DNA of 26,690 bases from Candidatus Doudnabacteria bacterium (GTDB taxonomy: Bacteria > Patescibacteriota > Doudnabacteria > UBA920 > 2-01-FULL-50-11): contig JACQJK010000008.1 in assembly GCA_016205055.1 (NCBI GenBank), positions 1-26,690 of the forward strand. The letters are read 5' to 3'. The notes below the pieces were generated by a model, which saw only the letters and a list, made by a program, of their open reading frames with translations, did no database searches and was not told the DNA's origin. A program made the position numbers and the translations under genes. Positions 15,838 to 23,651 of the stretch are shown here, piece by piece. Within the stretch, counting starts at the first letter, position 1. Each line of letters opens with the position of its first letter.

Positions 15838-16384
15838 TTTGCTTTGCGCTTGTCAAATCTGATTTTTTTAAGTGTCGATACTCTGCTGGATAATCTATGT
15901 CAAATCTTTCACACAAAGCAGAAATGGCTTTTACATACTTGGCTCCATGTTTGTTTAGCCAAGGGGCCATAAATTTAACCATGTATTCTGCCGAGATGCA
16001 CTTTACTGGACGGCCATCGAGAGTTCCTTTTCCGATTAGTGAAGCCGCAGGATACATCGACTTTTTTTCAAGGGGACCGTAAATTCCATTTCCCTTATCA
16101 TCAAAAACGATAATGTGAAAATCAATTTCGTGGCCTTTATCATCCCCTAACACAAAACTCCATGGGCCCGTATCATCTCGCGGAACATCTTTATACCCTT
16201 GCGACTCTAATAACTCACATACTTTGGATACATCCTTCTCTTGAATAGCAATATCTAAGTCCTCATGGGGGCGCGTTTGCTCCCCTAAAAGCGCATCAAC
16301 AGCCCAGCCGCCATCCAGCCAAATTACGATGCCCAAGTTTTGTAATTGAGTGTAAAAATCCACTACATCTGCAGATGACATCAT
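15821..16384 (-). CDS. Lincosamide/aminoglycoside-type nucleotidyltransferase-like protein
   Basis: A 187-residue protein of the small nucleotidyltransferase group that includes LnuA/LinA (Aminoglyc_resit family). It has GGWAVDALLG (25-34) followed by TRPHEDLDIAI (38-48), with the metal-binding pair D42 and D44, and a third acidic site in IDFHIIVFD (87-95). These are the signatures of the family, which AMP-modifies small hydroxylated compounds. Resistance to a drug is not shown; many members have unknown substrates. The tail after YPAEYRHLKK appears to be an extension created by reading into the glycosyltransferase start, which it overlaps by 17 bases. Parts of the gene are much more AT-rich (about 30% GC over 16081-16140) than the flanking mreB/murA DNA, which suggests transfer. 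Confidence 0.82.
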   Translation of the reverse strand: MMSSADVVDFYTQLQNLGIVIWLDGGWAVDALLGEQTRPHEDLDIAIQEKDVSKVCELLESQGYKDVPRDDTGPWSFVLGDDKGHEIDFHIIVFDDKGNGIYGPLEKKSMYPAASLIGKGTLDGRPVKCISAEYMVKFMAPWLNKHGAKYVKAISALCERFDIDYPAEYRHLKKSDLTSAKQNDHRH

Positions 16385-16424
16385 TTTTTCTCAATAGATT
16401 TCTGTCTGAACAGGTTGGCCCCCG

Positions 16425-16452
16425 AGTATATATTCACCATTTATCTTGTCGA
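16425..16452 (-). promoter_or_regulatory. Possible promoter of the nucleotidyltransferase gene
   Basis: On the minus strand TCGACA (16447-16452, 5 of 6) is 16 bases from TATACT (16425-16430, 5 of 6). It overlaps the 3' end of the second mreB and would start transcription near 16418, about 34 bases before the ATG at 16384. Supported by motif match only. Confidence 0.35.
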
Positions 16453-17448
16453 GATCATAGATAGCTTGTAAGTGTCCAGATGCTCGAGCGCCACGCCAGT
16501 TCCTTTGGCAACGCAAAGAACCGGCTCGTCGGCCACGTAAGCCGGCACACCCGTAGATTGGGCGAGCAGTCGGTCCAAGTTCCGCAACAAGGCCGTTCCA
16601 CCCGTTAAAACCATGCCCTTATCGATGATGTCAGAAGACAGTTCGGGCGGGGTTTCCTGCAGTACGTGTCGAACGGCGCCGATGATCTCGGTTAACTGGT
16701 CCTGAATGGCTTCCACCACTTCGTTGGTGAACACTTGAATCGTACGGGGTAATCCTTGAATCACGTCCCGCCCTCGAATTTCCAATTTTTCTTCCTTTTC
16801 CACGGGCAAGGCGGAACCAATCCGAATCTTCACCTCCTCCGCGGTTTGCTCGCCAATGGCTAGCCCGTGTTTTTTTCTGATATAATCCGCAATGGCAACG
16901 TCCATCTTGCTGCCCGCCACGCGAACCGACGTGGAAACTACAATCCCTCCCAAAGAAATTACGCTCACATCCGTGGTTCCCCCGCCTAAGTCAACCACCA
17001 AGTTACCCGAAGCGGTGCCTATATCAATGCCCGCCCCGATTGCCGCCGCGATAGTTTCCTTGATCACGTAAGCCGCTCTGGCCCCGGCGGACTGCGCGGC
17101 GTCAACCACCGCCCGCCGTTCGGTAGAAGTTATCCCTCCGGGAACGGAAATCATCACCTCGGGACGCAACAAACGGATCCGCCCGGCGGCTTTATTGATA
17201 AAATACCGCAACATTGCTTCCGTCACCCGGTAATCGGCAATCACTCCGTCCTTCATCGGTTGTTGGGCAATGATGGTTTCCGGAGTGCGCCCCAGCATTT
17301 CTTTCGCCTCTGTCCCCACGGCTAAAATCCGGTTGTCGGCGATAGAAATCGCCACCACCGTCGGCTCGTTTATAATGATCCCGCGCTTGGGGACGAATAC
17401 CAAAGTGTTGGCCGTCCCCAAGTCAATCCCCAATCGTTTTAGCCACAT
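16441..17448 (-). CDS. Second MreB/Mbl-type actin homologue
   Basis: A 335-residue bacterial actin of the MreB/Mbl group. It starts MWLKRLGIDLGTANTLVFV, with the phosphate-1 loop at residues 7-15; phosphate-2 is DLGGGTTDVSVISLGG, and the adenosine motif is LTGGTALLRNLD. All nucleotide-binding motifs look intact, so it should polymerise. The short MWLKRL start resembles the amphipathic N-terminus of other MreB proteins, unlike the longer start of the copy at 8575-9633. A TTG at 17454 would overlap the murA stop by two bases; the ATG at 17448 matches the family start better. murA directly upstream recalls the murAA...mbl neighbourhood of Bacillus, so a role in envelope synthesis distinct from the mreBCD copy is plausible. 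Confidence 0.93.
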   Translation of the reverse strand: MWLKRLGIDLGTANTLVFVPKRGIIINEPTVVAISIADNRILAVGTEAKEMLGRTPETIIAQQPMKDGVIADYRVTEAMLRYFINKAAGRIRLLRPEVMISVPGGITSTERRAVVDAAQSAGARAAYVIKETIAAAIGAGIDIGTASGNLVVDLGGGTTDVSVISLGGIVVSTSVRVAGSKMDVAIADYIRKKHGLAIGEQTAEEVKIRIGSALPVEKEEKLEIRGRDVIQGLPRTIQVFTNEVVEAIQDQLTEIIGAVRHVLQETPPELSSDIIDKGMVLTGGTALLRNLDRLLAQSTGVPAYVADEPVLCVAKGTGVALEHLDTYKLSMISTR

Positions 17449-17450
17449 GC

Positions 17451-18698
17451 TCAAACTTGCCTTGTTATCTTGGCTCCCAACTTAGACAGACGTTGCTCTA
17501 TCTTTTCATAACCCCGATCGATATGATGAATGTCCCGCACTACGCTTTTCCCCCGGGCAACGATGGCGGCAATCAGCAAGGTCATGCCGGCCCGGATGTC
17601 GGAACTCCTGATATTTCCGCTTTTTAAGCCGACCGGCCCGGTTATTTCGGCCCGATGAGTATCTATCAATCTAACACGCGCCCCCAGTTTTTTCAACTCG
17701 GCAAGATATCCCAAGCGCCCCTCCCAAATCCAATCGTGAACCACGCTTGTGCCGCGGCATTGCGTGGCAAAAACGCCGAAAGGCGGTTGTAAGTCGGTTG
17801 CTAAATTGGGATACAGCCCGGTCCTGATCGCGCCCGCGCGGTACGAACTTTTTGGCTTCAAAATCGTAAGCGAATCCTTTGCTAAAGAGAAGCGAACCCC
17901 CATTTCGGACATCTTGTGGTAAACCGCATCCATTTGACTGTGATCGACATTCGTGATTGTAATTTGGCTCTTCGTTGCCGCGGCCAGTAACGCAAACGTT
18001 CCGGCTTCAATCATATCCGGTATGACGGAACTGGTTGCCCCGTGCAGATTTTTCACTCCCCGGATAACGAGCGTATGAGTGCCGATCCCGGAAATTCTTG
18101 CGCCCATTTTTTTCAAAAACTTGCATAAACTTAAAACGTGCGGTTCCAATGCGGCCAGTTTGATGACTGTCGTTCCCGTGGCCAAAACTCCCGCCAAAAT
18201 CATATTCTCCGTGCCCGTGACCGAGGACTCGGCAAAAACTTCCGCTCCGTTCAGCCGTTTGGCTTTCAATCTCAAGCGGGACTGTCCGTTGGCGACAGCG
18301 CCCATCTGGCTAAACGCCCGCAAGTGAACGTCAATCGGACGCGCCCCAATTAAATCTCCTCCGGGAAAAGACAAATCTACCTGCCGACTTCGCCCCAGTA
18401 ACGCGCCTAACAGGACGACCGAAGCGCGCATGGAGCCGACCAAGACCGGATCGGGCCGAAACGTCCGCAAATTTTCAGCCGCAACTTCGACCTTGCCCGG
18501 GCGCGTTTTTACGCTACAACCGAGATCAGTCAAAATTTTCAAAAAATTTCGCACGTCCACAATATCGGGAACGTCGGTAATGACGCAACGGTGGCGCGTC
18601 AGCAAAGTCGCCGCCAGCATGGGCAAAACTGCGTTTTTTGAACCAGAAACGCGAATCCGGCCCGCCAACGGTCTGCCGCCTTCAACAATGAATTTCAT
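17451..18698 (-). CDS. murA: UDP-N-acetylglucosamine 1-carboxyvinyltransferase with Asp at the Cys115 position
   Basis: First committed step of peptidoglycan synthesis: transfers enolpyruvate from PEP to UDP-GlcNAc in the cytoplasm. The product is 415 residues, the normal length. Present: GSKNAVLPML (19-28) with the substrate-binding Lys-Asn pair, MRASVVLLGALLGR (90-103), TDLQPPF with the catalytic Asp, and SDIRAGMTLLIAA near the C-terminus. In the active-site loop FPGGDLIGARPID (111-123) residue 115 is Asp, where E. coli MurA has Cys115, the target of fosfomycin. Proteins with Cys-to-Asp are active and fosfomycin-resistant in Mycobacterium and Chlamydia, so the same is inferred here. The transcript starts from its own extended -10 promoter, and the second mreB follows within a few bases. 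Confidence 0.96.
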   Translation of the reverse strand: MKFIVEGGRPLAGRIRVSGSKNAVLPMLAATLLTRHRCVITDVPDIVDVRNFLKILTDLGCSVKTRPGKVEVAAENLRTFRPDPVLVGSMRASVVLLGALLGRSRQVDLSFPGGDLIGARPIDVHLRAFSQMGAVANGQSRLRLKAKRLNGAEVFAESSVTGTENMILAGVLATGTTVIKLAALEPHVLSLCKFLKKMGARISGIGTHTLVIRGVKNLHGATSSVIPDMIEAGTFALLAAATKSQITITNVDHSQMDAVYHKMSEMGVRFSLAKDSLTILKPKSSYRAGAIRTGLYPNLATDLQPPFGVFATQCRGTSVVHDWIWEGRLGYLAELKKLGARVRLIDTHRAEITGPVGLKSGNIRSSDIRAGMTLLIAAIVARGKSVVRDIHHIDRGYEKIEQRLSKLGAKITRQV

Positions 18699-18723
18699 AA
18701 CTGAATCTTATTACGTGATTTGC

Positions 18724-18732
18724 ATTATATCA
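18724..18732 (-). promoter_or_regulatory. Extended -10 promoter of murA
   Basis: Reads TGATATAAT on the minus strand, a perfect TGnTATAAT. No convincing -35 is seen. The predicted start is near 18717, giving a ~19-base leader before the murA ATG at 18698. It lies in the 95-base divergent region between murA and the plus-strand PEGA gene. Confidence 0.6.
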
Positions 18733-18793
18733 TACTGTTTAGAGAACCCCTGGGAACCTACAATCGGGTTAACAATCGTGATAAACTGCTGAT

Positions 18794-20089
18794 ATGCGCA
18801 AGAAATATCGCTTCAGCATCCTGGCCGCGATTATCCTGGCTTTTTTGATTATTTCCCCCTGGGCAATATCTTTTGCATTTGGATACATCTTCGAGTTTAA
18901 AAATTTCTCTTTCAAAAAAACCGGCACCTTGATCGTCCGCACCTTGCCCAAAGGGGCTCGAGTAATTATTAACGACCGGCCGACTTCTCACTTCACGCCT
19001 GCCACCGTGCGCCTGCTTTTACCCGGAGCATACCGGATTCGCTTGGAAAAAGACGGTTTTCTGACCTGGCAAAAAAGCGTCAATATTTTGCCGGGACAAG
19101 TCACTTTCCTGCCCGAAGGCGGCTCTGATATTTCTCTGTTTTTATCAGCCGGTTCCGCCGAAATCATCTCCACCGACACTCTAACCTTGATTGGAACCCT
19201 TCAAGATCAATGGGCCATCACCGCTACTTCAACCTTTGCACTTAAAAAGCTGAGCGAACCGCGAAACTTTCAAATTGACTTTCCAGCGCAAAACTTAGCA
19301 AAACCAAGCTTTCAAATTACTCCCGACGGTGAGTGGTTATTTATTTACGACGAAGGCAAGTTCAAAAGAGCCGGAAATATCTCCGCAAAAACCGTCATAG
19401 AAACCCGAGACCTGCCCAAAGGAACCGTAAACGCTTTGCCGTGGAAAAAAAACCAGATGCTGATAGAACTTGCTGACAAAAATCTGTTTTTTTGGTCGCC
19501 CGAGACCTTAAAATTTTTCAGGAAAGCGCCCCAATCCTACGCCGTGTCCGCGGACGAATTTTTGTTCCTGGAAAACGGCAATGTCTATTCACTGGACCGA
19601 GCCAGTTCGACTCTCGAGCTAATTTTCACGGACCTGCACAACTTCCCCGACCCAAAACTCTTTCCGACAAGATCGGCCGGCCTGCTCGGGTTATCCGGCA
19701 AACGGCTTTTCCAACTTACCCCACAGTTACGCCGGTTGCCGGGCGAAAGCATCGAAACCGTGACTTGGCACGAGCAATCAAAAACTCTGCTCTACGCTTC
19801 CCCTAATGAAATCTGGTTTGACAAAGCCAACCTGGGCGGTGGACCCGAGATAATCGTGCGCGCAAGCGACGCCCTGAAAAAACCCGTCTATGCTGACGCT
19901 TTACAGCAGATTGTGTTTTTGCAAGACAGTAAGATCAAAGCCGTAGAACTCTACGGACCTGCTCCCCGCAACATCACCACGCTTGTGGAAAGCGAAACGC
20001 CAATCACCGATTTCCTGCTCGACCCCCAAGCGCGGATTATCTACTTCCTGCAAGCAAACGGGGATCTTTTGTCGAAAAAAATCAGATAG
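18794..20089 (+). CDS. Membrane-anchored PEGA-domain protein
   Basis: The only plus-strand gene of the window, 431 residues. A basic start (MRKKYR) and a hydrophobic segment at ~8-30 (ILAAIILAFLIISPWAISFA) form a signal anchor. A PEGA domain follows at ~43-108: GTLIVRTLPKGARVIINDRP, then a TPATVRLLLPGAYRIRLEKD stretch and GFLTWQKSVNILPGQVTF. The remaining ~310 residues contain repeated beta-strand pairs of propeller type (for example PDGEWLFIYDEGKF and LLGLSGKRLFQLTP), but no named repeat could be assigned. PEGA domains occur in surface and S-layer-associated proteins, so a role outside the membrane is inferred. No Shine-Dalgarno is seen before the ATG. Its stop overlaps the convergent rnhA stop by 8 bases. 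Confidence 0.85.
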   Translation: MRKKYRFSILAAIILAFLIISPWAISFAFGYIFEFKNFSFKKTGTLIVRTLPKGARVIINDRPTSHFTPATVRLLLPGAYRIRLEKDGFLTWQKSVNILPGQVTFLPEGGSDISLFLSAGSAEIISTDTLTLIGTLQDQWAITATSTFALKKLSEPRNFQIDFPAQNLAKPSFQITPDGEWLFIYDEGKFKRAGNISAKTVIETRDLPKGTVNALPWKKNQMLIELADKNLFFWSPETLKFFRKAPQSYAVSADEFLFLENGNVYSLDRASSTLELIFTDLHNFPDPKLFPTRSAGLLGLSGKRLFQLTPQLRRLPGESIETVTWHEQSKTLLYASPNEIWFDKANLGGGPEIIVRASDALKKPVYADALQQIVFLQDSKIKAVELYGPAPRNITTLVESETPITDFLLDPQARIIYFLQANGDLLSKKIR

Positions 20090-20504
20090 ACGGCTTTTGT
20101 CGTTGCAAACCCTCGTCTATCGCTTGATTGACCAGTTGATCAGCGAGCGCGTTTTGCGAACGCGGAACGTGAACAAAATTTAGTTGCACGAACTGCCGAG
20201 TTAGCGCCAGCGCTTTCGCCGCACGGTCAGCGATACTGCCGCTTTTAATTTTGTAACGGCCGGTCAGCTGTCGGACAATCAGTTCAGAATCAAGTTTGAG
20301 CGTGACCTTATCCGCGCCCAGCTCTTTGGCTTTTTGCAGCGCAACGATTACCGCCTCGTACTCGGCTTGGTTGTTGGTTAAATTCCCCAGGTATCCTTTT
20401 ATCTCGAGTACCAATTTGCCGTTGTGGTCATAAACCGCCGCGCCAAACCCAGCCGGGCCGGGATTACCGCGCGCTCCGCCGTCGGTAAAAATTGTAACTT
20501 TCAT
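20082..20504 (-). CDS. rnhA: Ribonuclease HI family protein
   Basis: Cleaves the RNA strand of RNA-DNA hybrids, removing R-loops and primers. The product is 140 residues. Catalytic residues fit the RNase H DEDD set: D8 in TDGGARGNPGPAG, E48 in NNQAEYEA, D72 in LDSELIVRQLTG, and D122 in VPRSQNALADQL. The active-site histidine loop of E. coli RNase HI is replaced by the VPRSQN type seen in the archaeal/Bacillus YpdQ-like branch. It lacks the basic protrusion of the E. coli enzyme. It follows recJ by 24 bases and converges with the PEGA gene. Confidence 0.92.
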   Translation of the reverse strand: MKVTIFTDGGARGNPGPAGFGAAVYDHNGKLVLEIKGYLGNLTNNQAEYEAVIVALQKAKELGADKVTLKLDSELIVRQLTGRYKIKSGSIADRAAKALALTRQFVQLNFVHVPRSQNALADQLVNQAIDEGLQRQKPSI

Positions 20505-20528
20505 GCAAATCTAATCCAAGCCATCAAG

Positions 20529-22310
20529 TTACGCGGAAGTCTTTCTTAAATCTCTAATTTTCAACTGCACGCGCCTTAGGCCGTTCCAATGGTTATGCGA
20601 GGGCTCGACCACGACTTCCAGATTTTCCCCGGGAGCAAGCCGGAGGCCTTCTTGGGCCTTGCCAAAACCGATAAATTCATAAACCCGGTCGTTTTTTGTG
20701 GCCTGCAGTTTCAAATGTTTTCCGGTTGCGCCCACCAAGCGAGTTTGCTCCAAGGTCAAATCCTGCAGCAAAACCGTAACCGGCGGATTGTCGGGACCGA
20801 ACGGCTCAAAATTTTTCAATTCCTCAAGCAACGCGTCAGTAATCTGCTCCGGCTCTGCTATGAAATCAACAAACTCCTGCCGCGAAAAATCCGACTCGGC
20901 CAGTTCGCGGCCGGCTGTAGCATCAATGTGGTTATGGAAGTCGTCTAAAAACTCGTTTTTCAAAGTTAAACCGGCCGCAGCAGCGTGCCCGCCGAATCGC
21001 TCCAAATACTTTTGGGCGCCGGATAATGCCTTGACAATATTAAAACTTCCCCACGACCGGGCCGAGCCAGTAGCCACCTCCGCTCCTTTTTCCAAAACAA
21101 TCGCCGGCCGCTGATAATTTTCCACCAAGCGGGCCGCGACCAAACCCACTACTCCTCTGGGCCAGCCGACGCCCGCCGCCAAAAGCACCTTTCTGTCTTG
21201 CTGGCCTTCCGCGATTGACTTGGCTTCGGAAAGAATCTGTTCGGTCAAGCGCTGTCGGTGCAAATTTAAACTTTCCACCTGCCCGGCATACATGGCGGCC
21301 TCGGTCGGATTGTCCGTTGCTAACAAGCGGAAAGCGATGTCGGCGTGCTGGATGCGTCCGGCCGCGTTAATACGGGGCGCAATGATAAACCCGACGGAAT
21401 AACTGTCAAAATTTGCATATTCGCTGATTCCGGCGTTTTTGACAATTTCCCATAAACCCGGCCACTTGGTTTTTCCAATGACCGAAAGACCGTATTTTAC
21501 CAAAATGCGATTTTCCCCCATCAAGCTTTGGCAGTCGGCGATCGTGCCGATCGCCACTAAATCCAAAAGCCATTTCTCCCAGCCGGGAACTATGCGCGCC
21601 CGCGCGTGCCCAAGAAAAGCAGAAAGTTTTTTTGATCCGATTTCCGGAATTTTCCAGCCGTACATCCCTTGATACTCGGATGAGTAAATTAAGGCAATAA
21701 GCGCTTGCACTAACTTGAAAGCAACCCCCACCCCGGTCAGTCCTGCAAGCACCGGTAAATCGTCAAGTTTAGGATTAATCACGGACGAGGCAGGCGGTAA
21801 ATTCCCTAAAATGTAGTGGTGGTCGGTGACAATCACGTCAACCCCCAAAGAGTTGGCAAAAATTACTTCGTCAAGCGCGTTAATGCCGCAATCCACCGTC
21901 ACGATCAAGCGCGTTCCGCGGTCAGCTATAGATTTAATCGCCTCCTGGTTCAAACCATAGCCCTCGTCGAACCGATCGGGAATGTACCAGTCGATTCGCG
22001 CGCCGAGTTTTGACAAAAACCGGTATAACACGACGCAAGCGGTGACTGCGTCCGCGTCATAATCGGCATAAATCGTTATCTTTTCCTGGTCGGCGATTGC
22101 ACTAAGTAATCGGGCAGCGGAAATCTGCATTCCGCTCATCGCAAACGGGGAAATTAACCGCTCGTATTGGGGATTGAGAAAATAATCCTGCTCACTCTCG
22201 CTTGTTAAGCCGCGATTGAACAATAGTTGCAAAATAACCCGATCGTGGTCGGGAAATTTTTTGATTAGCTCATCGCTGATTTTTTCTTTAACAATCCATT
22301 TGCGCTTCAT
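20529..22310 (-). CDS. recJ: Single-stranded-DNA-specific exonuclease RecJ
   Basis: A 5'-3' exonuclease of the DHH superfamily acting in recombination and mismatch/base-excision repair. It has 593 residues (family ~560-580). Motif I reads ADYDADAVTAC, where the usual glycine of DYDADG is alanine. Further on are VTVDCGI (137-143), VTDHH (motif III), APRINAAGRI (motif IV), the DHHA1 segment GFGGHAAAAGL-like RFGGHAAAAGL, and a C-terminal OB-fold domain beginning EPFGPDNPPVTV. All metal ligands appear present. The ATG overlaps the korB stop (ATGA), an unexpected pairing of a repair gene with ferredoxin metabolism, which may reflect only operon compaction. rnhA follows closely. Confidence 0.95.
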   Translation of the reverse strand: MKRKWIVKEKISDELIKKFPDHDRVILQLLFNRGLTSESEQDYFLNPQYERLISPFAMSGMQISAARLLSAIADQEKITIYADYDADAVTACVVLYRFLSKLGARIDWYIPDRFDEGYGLNQEAIKSIADRGTRLIVTVDCGINALDEVIFANSLGVDVIVTDHHYILGNLPPASSVINPKLDDLPVLAGLTGVGVAFKLVQALIALIYSSEYQGMYGWKIPEIGSKKLSAFLGHARARIVPGWEKWLLDLVAIGTIADCQSLMGENRILVKYGLSVIGKTKWPGLWEIVKNAGISEYANFDSYSVGFIIAPRINAAGRIQHADIAFRLLATDNPTEAAMYAGQVESLNLHRQRLTEQILSEAKSIAEGQQDRKVLLAAGVGWPRGVVGLVAARLVENYQRPAIVLEKGAEVATGSARSWGSFNIVKALSGAQKYLERFGGHAAAAGLTLKNEFLDDFHNHIDATAGRELAESDFSRQEFVDFIAEPEQITDALLEELKNFEPFGPDNPPVTVLLQDLTLEQTRLVGATGKHLKLQATKNDRVYEFIGFGKAQEGLRLAPGENLEVVVEPSHNHWNGLRRVQLKIRDLRKTSA

Positions 22311-23194
22311 TGGTACTTTTCGAGCAAGGATGAAATGTCAAGTTTGCTTAAATCATGCTTCACAAGCGGGGTTTTGGAAATTTGCGGATAATTATCCTCC
22401 AAAATCAAACGGTCTTCTTCGTACAATATACCAACGGCAATCTTCTGATCAAGGGGCTCTTGGGTCACCTCCCAGGCCTTGAAGCGATTGTCGGGCGCGT
22501 ATCCTTTATCCTCAAGTTTGTAAACCCGTTTGCGGTACCAATCATAGGACATTTCCGGATTAAAGGTCGGGCACGGCTGCATGACGTCAATAAACGAAAA
22601 CCCCCGATGCCACACGCCTTTGACGATCAAATCAGTCAGGTGCGGAATGTCGCCGGCAAAGCCGCGGGCGACGAACGTTCCGCCGGCTGAAACCGCAAGC
22701 GCCGTAGGGTTTAACTGAAACTCATTATAGCCGTCGGGGTGGGCTTTGCCTTTAAATCCTTTCATGGAAGTCGGGGACGACTGTCCCACGGTCAAGGAAT
22801 AAACGTGGTTGTCGTGCACGATATAGGTAAGGTTAACATTGGACCGAATCGTCTGAATCGTGTGGCTTAAGCCCTCGGCAAACCCGTCGCCGTCGCCGCC
22901 GATAACGATCACGTTCAGCTCGTGATTGGCAAGTTTGGCGCCCACCGCGGCCGGCAAAGCGCGGCCGTGGAGCGAGTGAAAAATGTTGGCCTTAACAAAG
23001 CTGGCAAAATTACCCGAACAGCCGATGCCAAAAACCAAAACTGTCTGGTGCGGCGCCAGGTTCAATTTCACCAGGGCGTTTTTGAGCGCGGCCCAAATGG
23101 CAAAATCGCCGCAGCCCGGGCACCAGGTGGGGAAGACTTCCGAGTTAAAATCGTCAGCGCGCAAAGGGTTAGTAAGGTCGGGATTAGAGAGCAT
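22307..23194 (-). CDS. korB: 2-oxoacid:ferredoxin oxidoreductase beta subunit
   Basis: Thiamine-diphosphate subunit that decarboxylates a 2-oxoacid and passes electrons to ferredoxin, working with KorA. It has 295 residues from the ATG at 23194. The [4Fe-4S] ligands are C25 and C28 (WCPGCGD), C59 (GIGCSG) and C208 (QPCPTFNP). The ThDP/Mg motif is GDGDGFAEG (100-108) with HDNHVYSLT (127-135). An in-frame GTG-like upstream extension of 20 residues would start inside a palindromic repeat (23222-23261) and has no family match, so I reject it. 2-oxoglutarate is the substrate of the closest KorAB type, but pyruvate is possible. korA lies ~860 bases upstream, separated by the island at 23222-24048, whereas korA and korB are normally adjacent. 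Confidence 0.93.
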   Translation of the reverse strand: MLSNPDLTNPLRADDFNSEVFPTWCPGCGDFAIWAALKNALVKLNLAPHQTVLVFGIGCSGNFASFVKANIFHSLHGRALPAAVGAKLANHELNVIVIGGDGDGFAEGLSHTIQTIRSNVNLTYIVHDNHVYSLTVGQSSPTSMKGFKGKAHPDGYNEFQLNPTALAVSAGGTFVARGFAGDIPHLTDLIVKGVWHRGFSFIDVMQPCPTFNPEMSYDWYRKRVYKLEDKGYAPDNRFKAWEVTQEPLDQKIAVGILYEEDRLILEDNYPQISKTPLVKHDLSKLDISSLLEKYQ

Positions 23195-23221
23195 GATACT
23201 CTTTAATGAAAGAATTCTATA

Positions 23222-23270
23222 CCCTCTCCATATACGGAGAGGGGGTCCGCCCAAGGCGGACAGGTGGGGT
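23222..23270. repeat. Palindromic repeat copy A, upstream of korB
   Basis: Double hairpin: CCCTCTCC (23222-23229) with GGAGAGGG (23236-23243), then GTCCGCC (23245-23251) with GGCGGAC (23255-23261), then AGGTGGGGT (23262-23270). Same architecture as the repeats at 23615, 24006 and 24300. It contains the stop codon of the small membrane protein gene. An inverted copy of its last nine bases lies at 23321-23329 (ACCCCACCT). Confidence 0.85.
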
Positions 23271-23605
23271 TAATTTTGACTTTTATCCGCCGCAGCGAAT
23301 GAATTTTGATTTCTGTACTTACCCCACCTCACCAGACTCAAAACTAATAAGACCGTCAAAAAACTTAGTGAAGACCAAAAAAGAAAATTGAGCAAATACG
23401 CTTTCTCATCAAATACCTGGGCGGAAAAAGCAATTTTAAATGGCCAGCCGGTAAATCTGCATATGGCTAATTCGTGTCCCGGGAACGAACAGTAAAAAGC
23501 AGTTTCAAAACCAACATAACGATTAATTGAGAATCCTGTTATCGACCCCATTACCACACTCCACCCCACCACATGCTTTTTTGTTTTGAGACTAAAGATT
23601 TTCAT
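23270..23605 (-). CDS. Small membrane protein of unknown function in the repeat island
   Basis: A 111-residue protein I do not recognise. It has a first hydrophobic stretch at ~12-26 (VVGWSVVMGSITGFS) and a clear membrane segment at ~70-91 (LLNFLFWSSLSFLTVLLVLS), followed by a basic tail (RWGKYRNQN). Three cysteines lie in the region between the two segments or nearby. Its start follows repeat B, which supplies GGAGAGG 12 bases upstream of the ATG, and its stop codon (23270-23272) lies at the end of repeat A. This placement means it may be a cargo gene of the island, a fragment, or a chance open frame. It is moderately likely to be real; composition and the well-formed membrane segment support it. 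Confidence 0.5.
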   Translation of the reverse strand: MKIFSLKTKKHVVGWSVVMGSITGFSINRYVGFETAFYCSFPGHELAICRFTGWPFKIAFSAQVFDEKAYLLNFLFWSSLSFLTVLLVLSLVRWGKYRNQNSFAAADKSQN

Positions 23606-23614
23606 ACAATTTTT

Positions 23615-23650
23615 CCCTCTCCTGTCGAGGAGAGGGATTAAGGATGAGGT
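23615..23650. repeat. Palindromic repeat copy B, 3' of the DUF559 gene
   Basis: CCCTCTCC (23615-23622) pairs with GGAGAGGG (23629-23636) around TGTCGA. The second short hairpin is degenerate (ATTAA), and the copy ends GGATGAGGT (23642-23650), the exact inverse of ACCTCATCC in copy C at 24006-24014. It lies between the DUF559 stop (23652) and the start of the small membrane protein gene. Confidence 0.85.
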
Positions 23651-23651
23651 T

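Noticed and set aside
15821..16384. Calling the nucleotidyltransferase a lincosamide resistance gene
   Set aside because: The family signature is clear but the substrate is not; many homologues have no known resistance phenotype.
18759..18787. Promoter of the PEGA gene (TACAAT at 18759 or TAAACT at 18782)
   Set aside because: Neither has an acceptable -35, and the second would give a leaderless message; evidence is too weak to annotate.
23195..23254. 20-residue N-terminal extension of KorB starting at 23254
   Set aside because: It would be encoded by palindromic repeat A and has no family match; the ATG at 23194 gives the normal KorB start.
23262..23329. AGGTGGGGT / ACCCCACCT as a separate mobile element
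   Set aside because: The nine-base match is exact, but no hairpin follows the second arm, so it may be a remnant or coincidence; not annotated as its own element.
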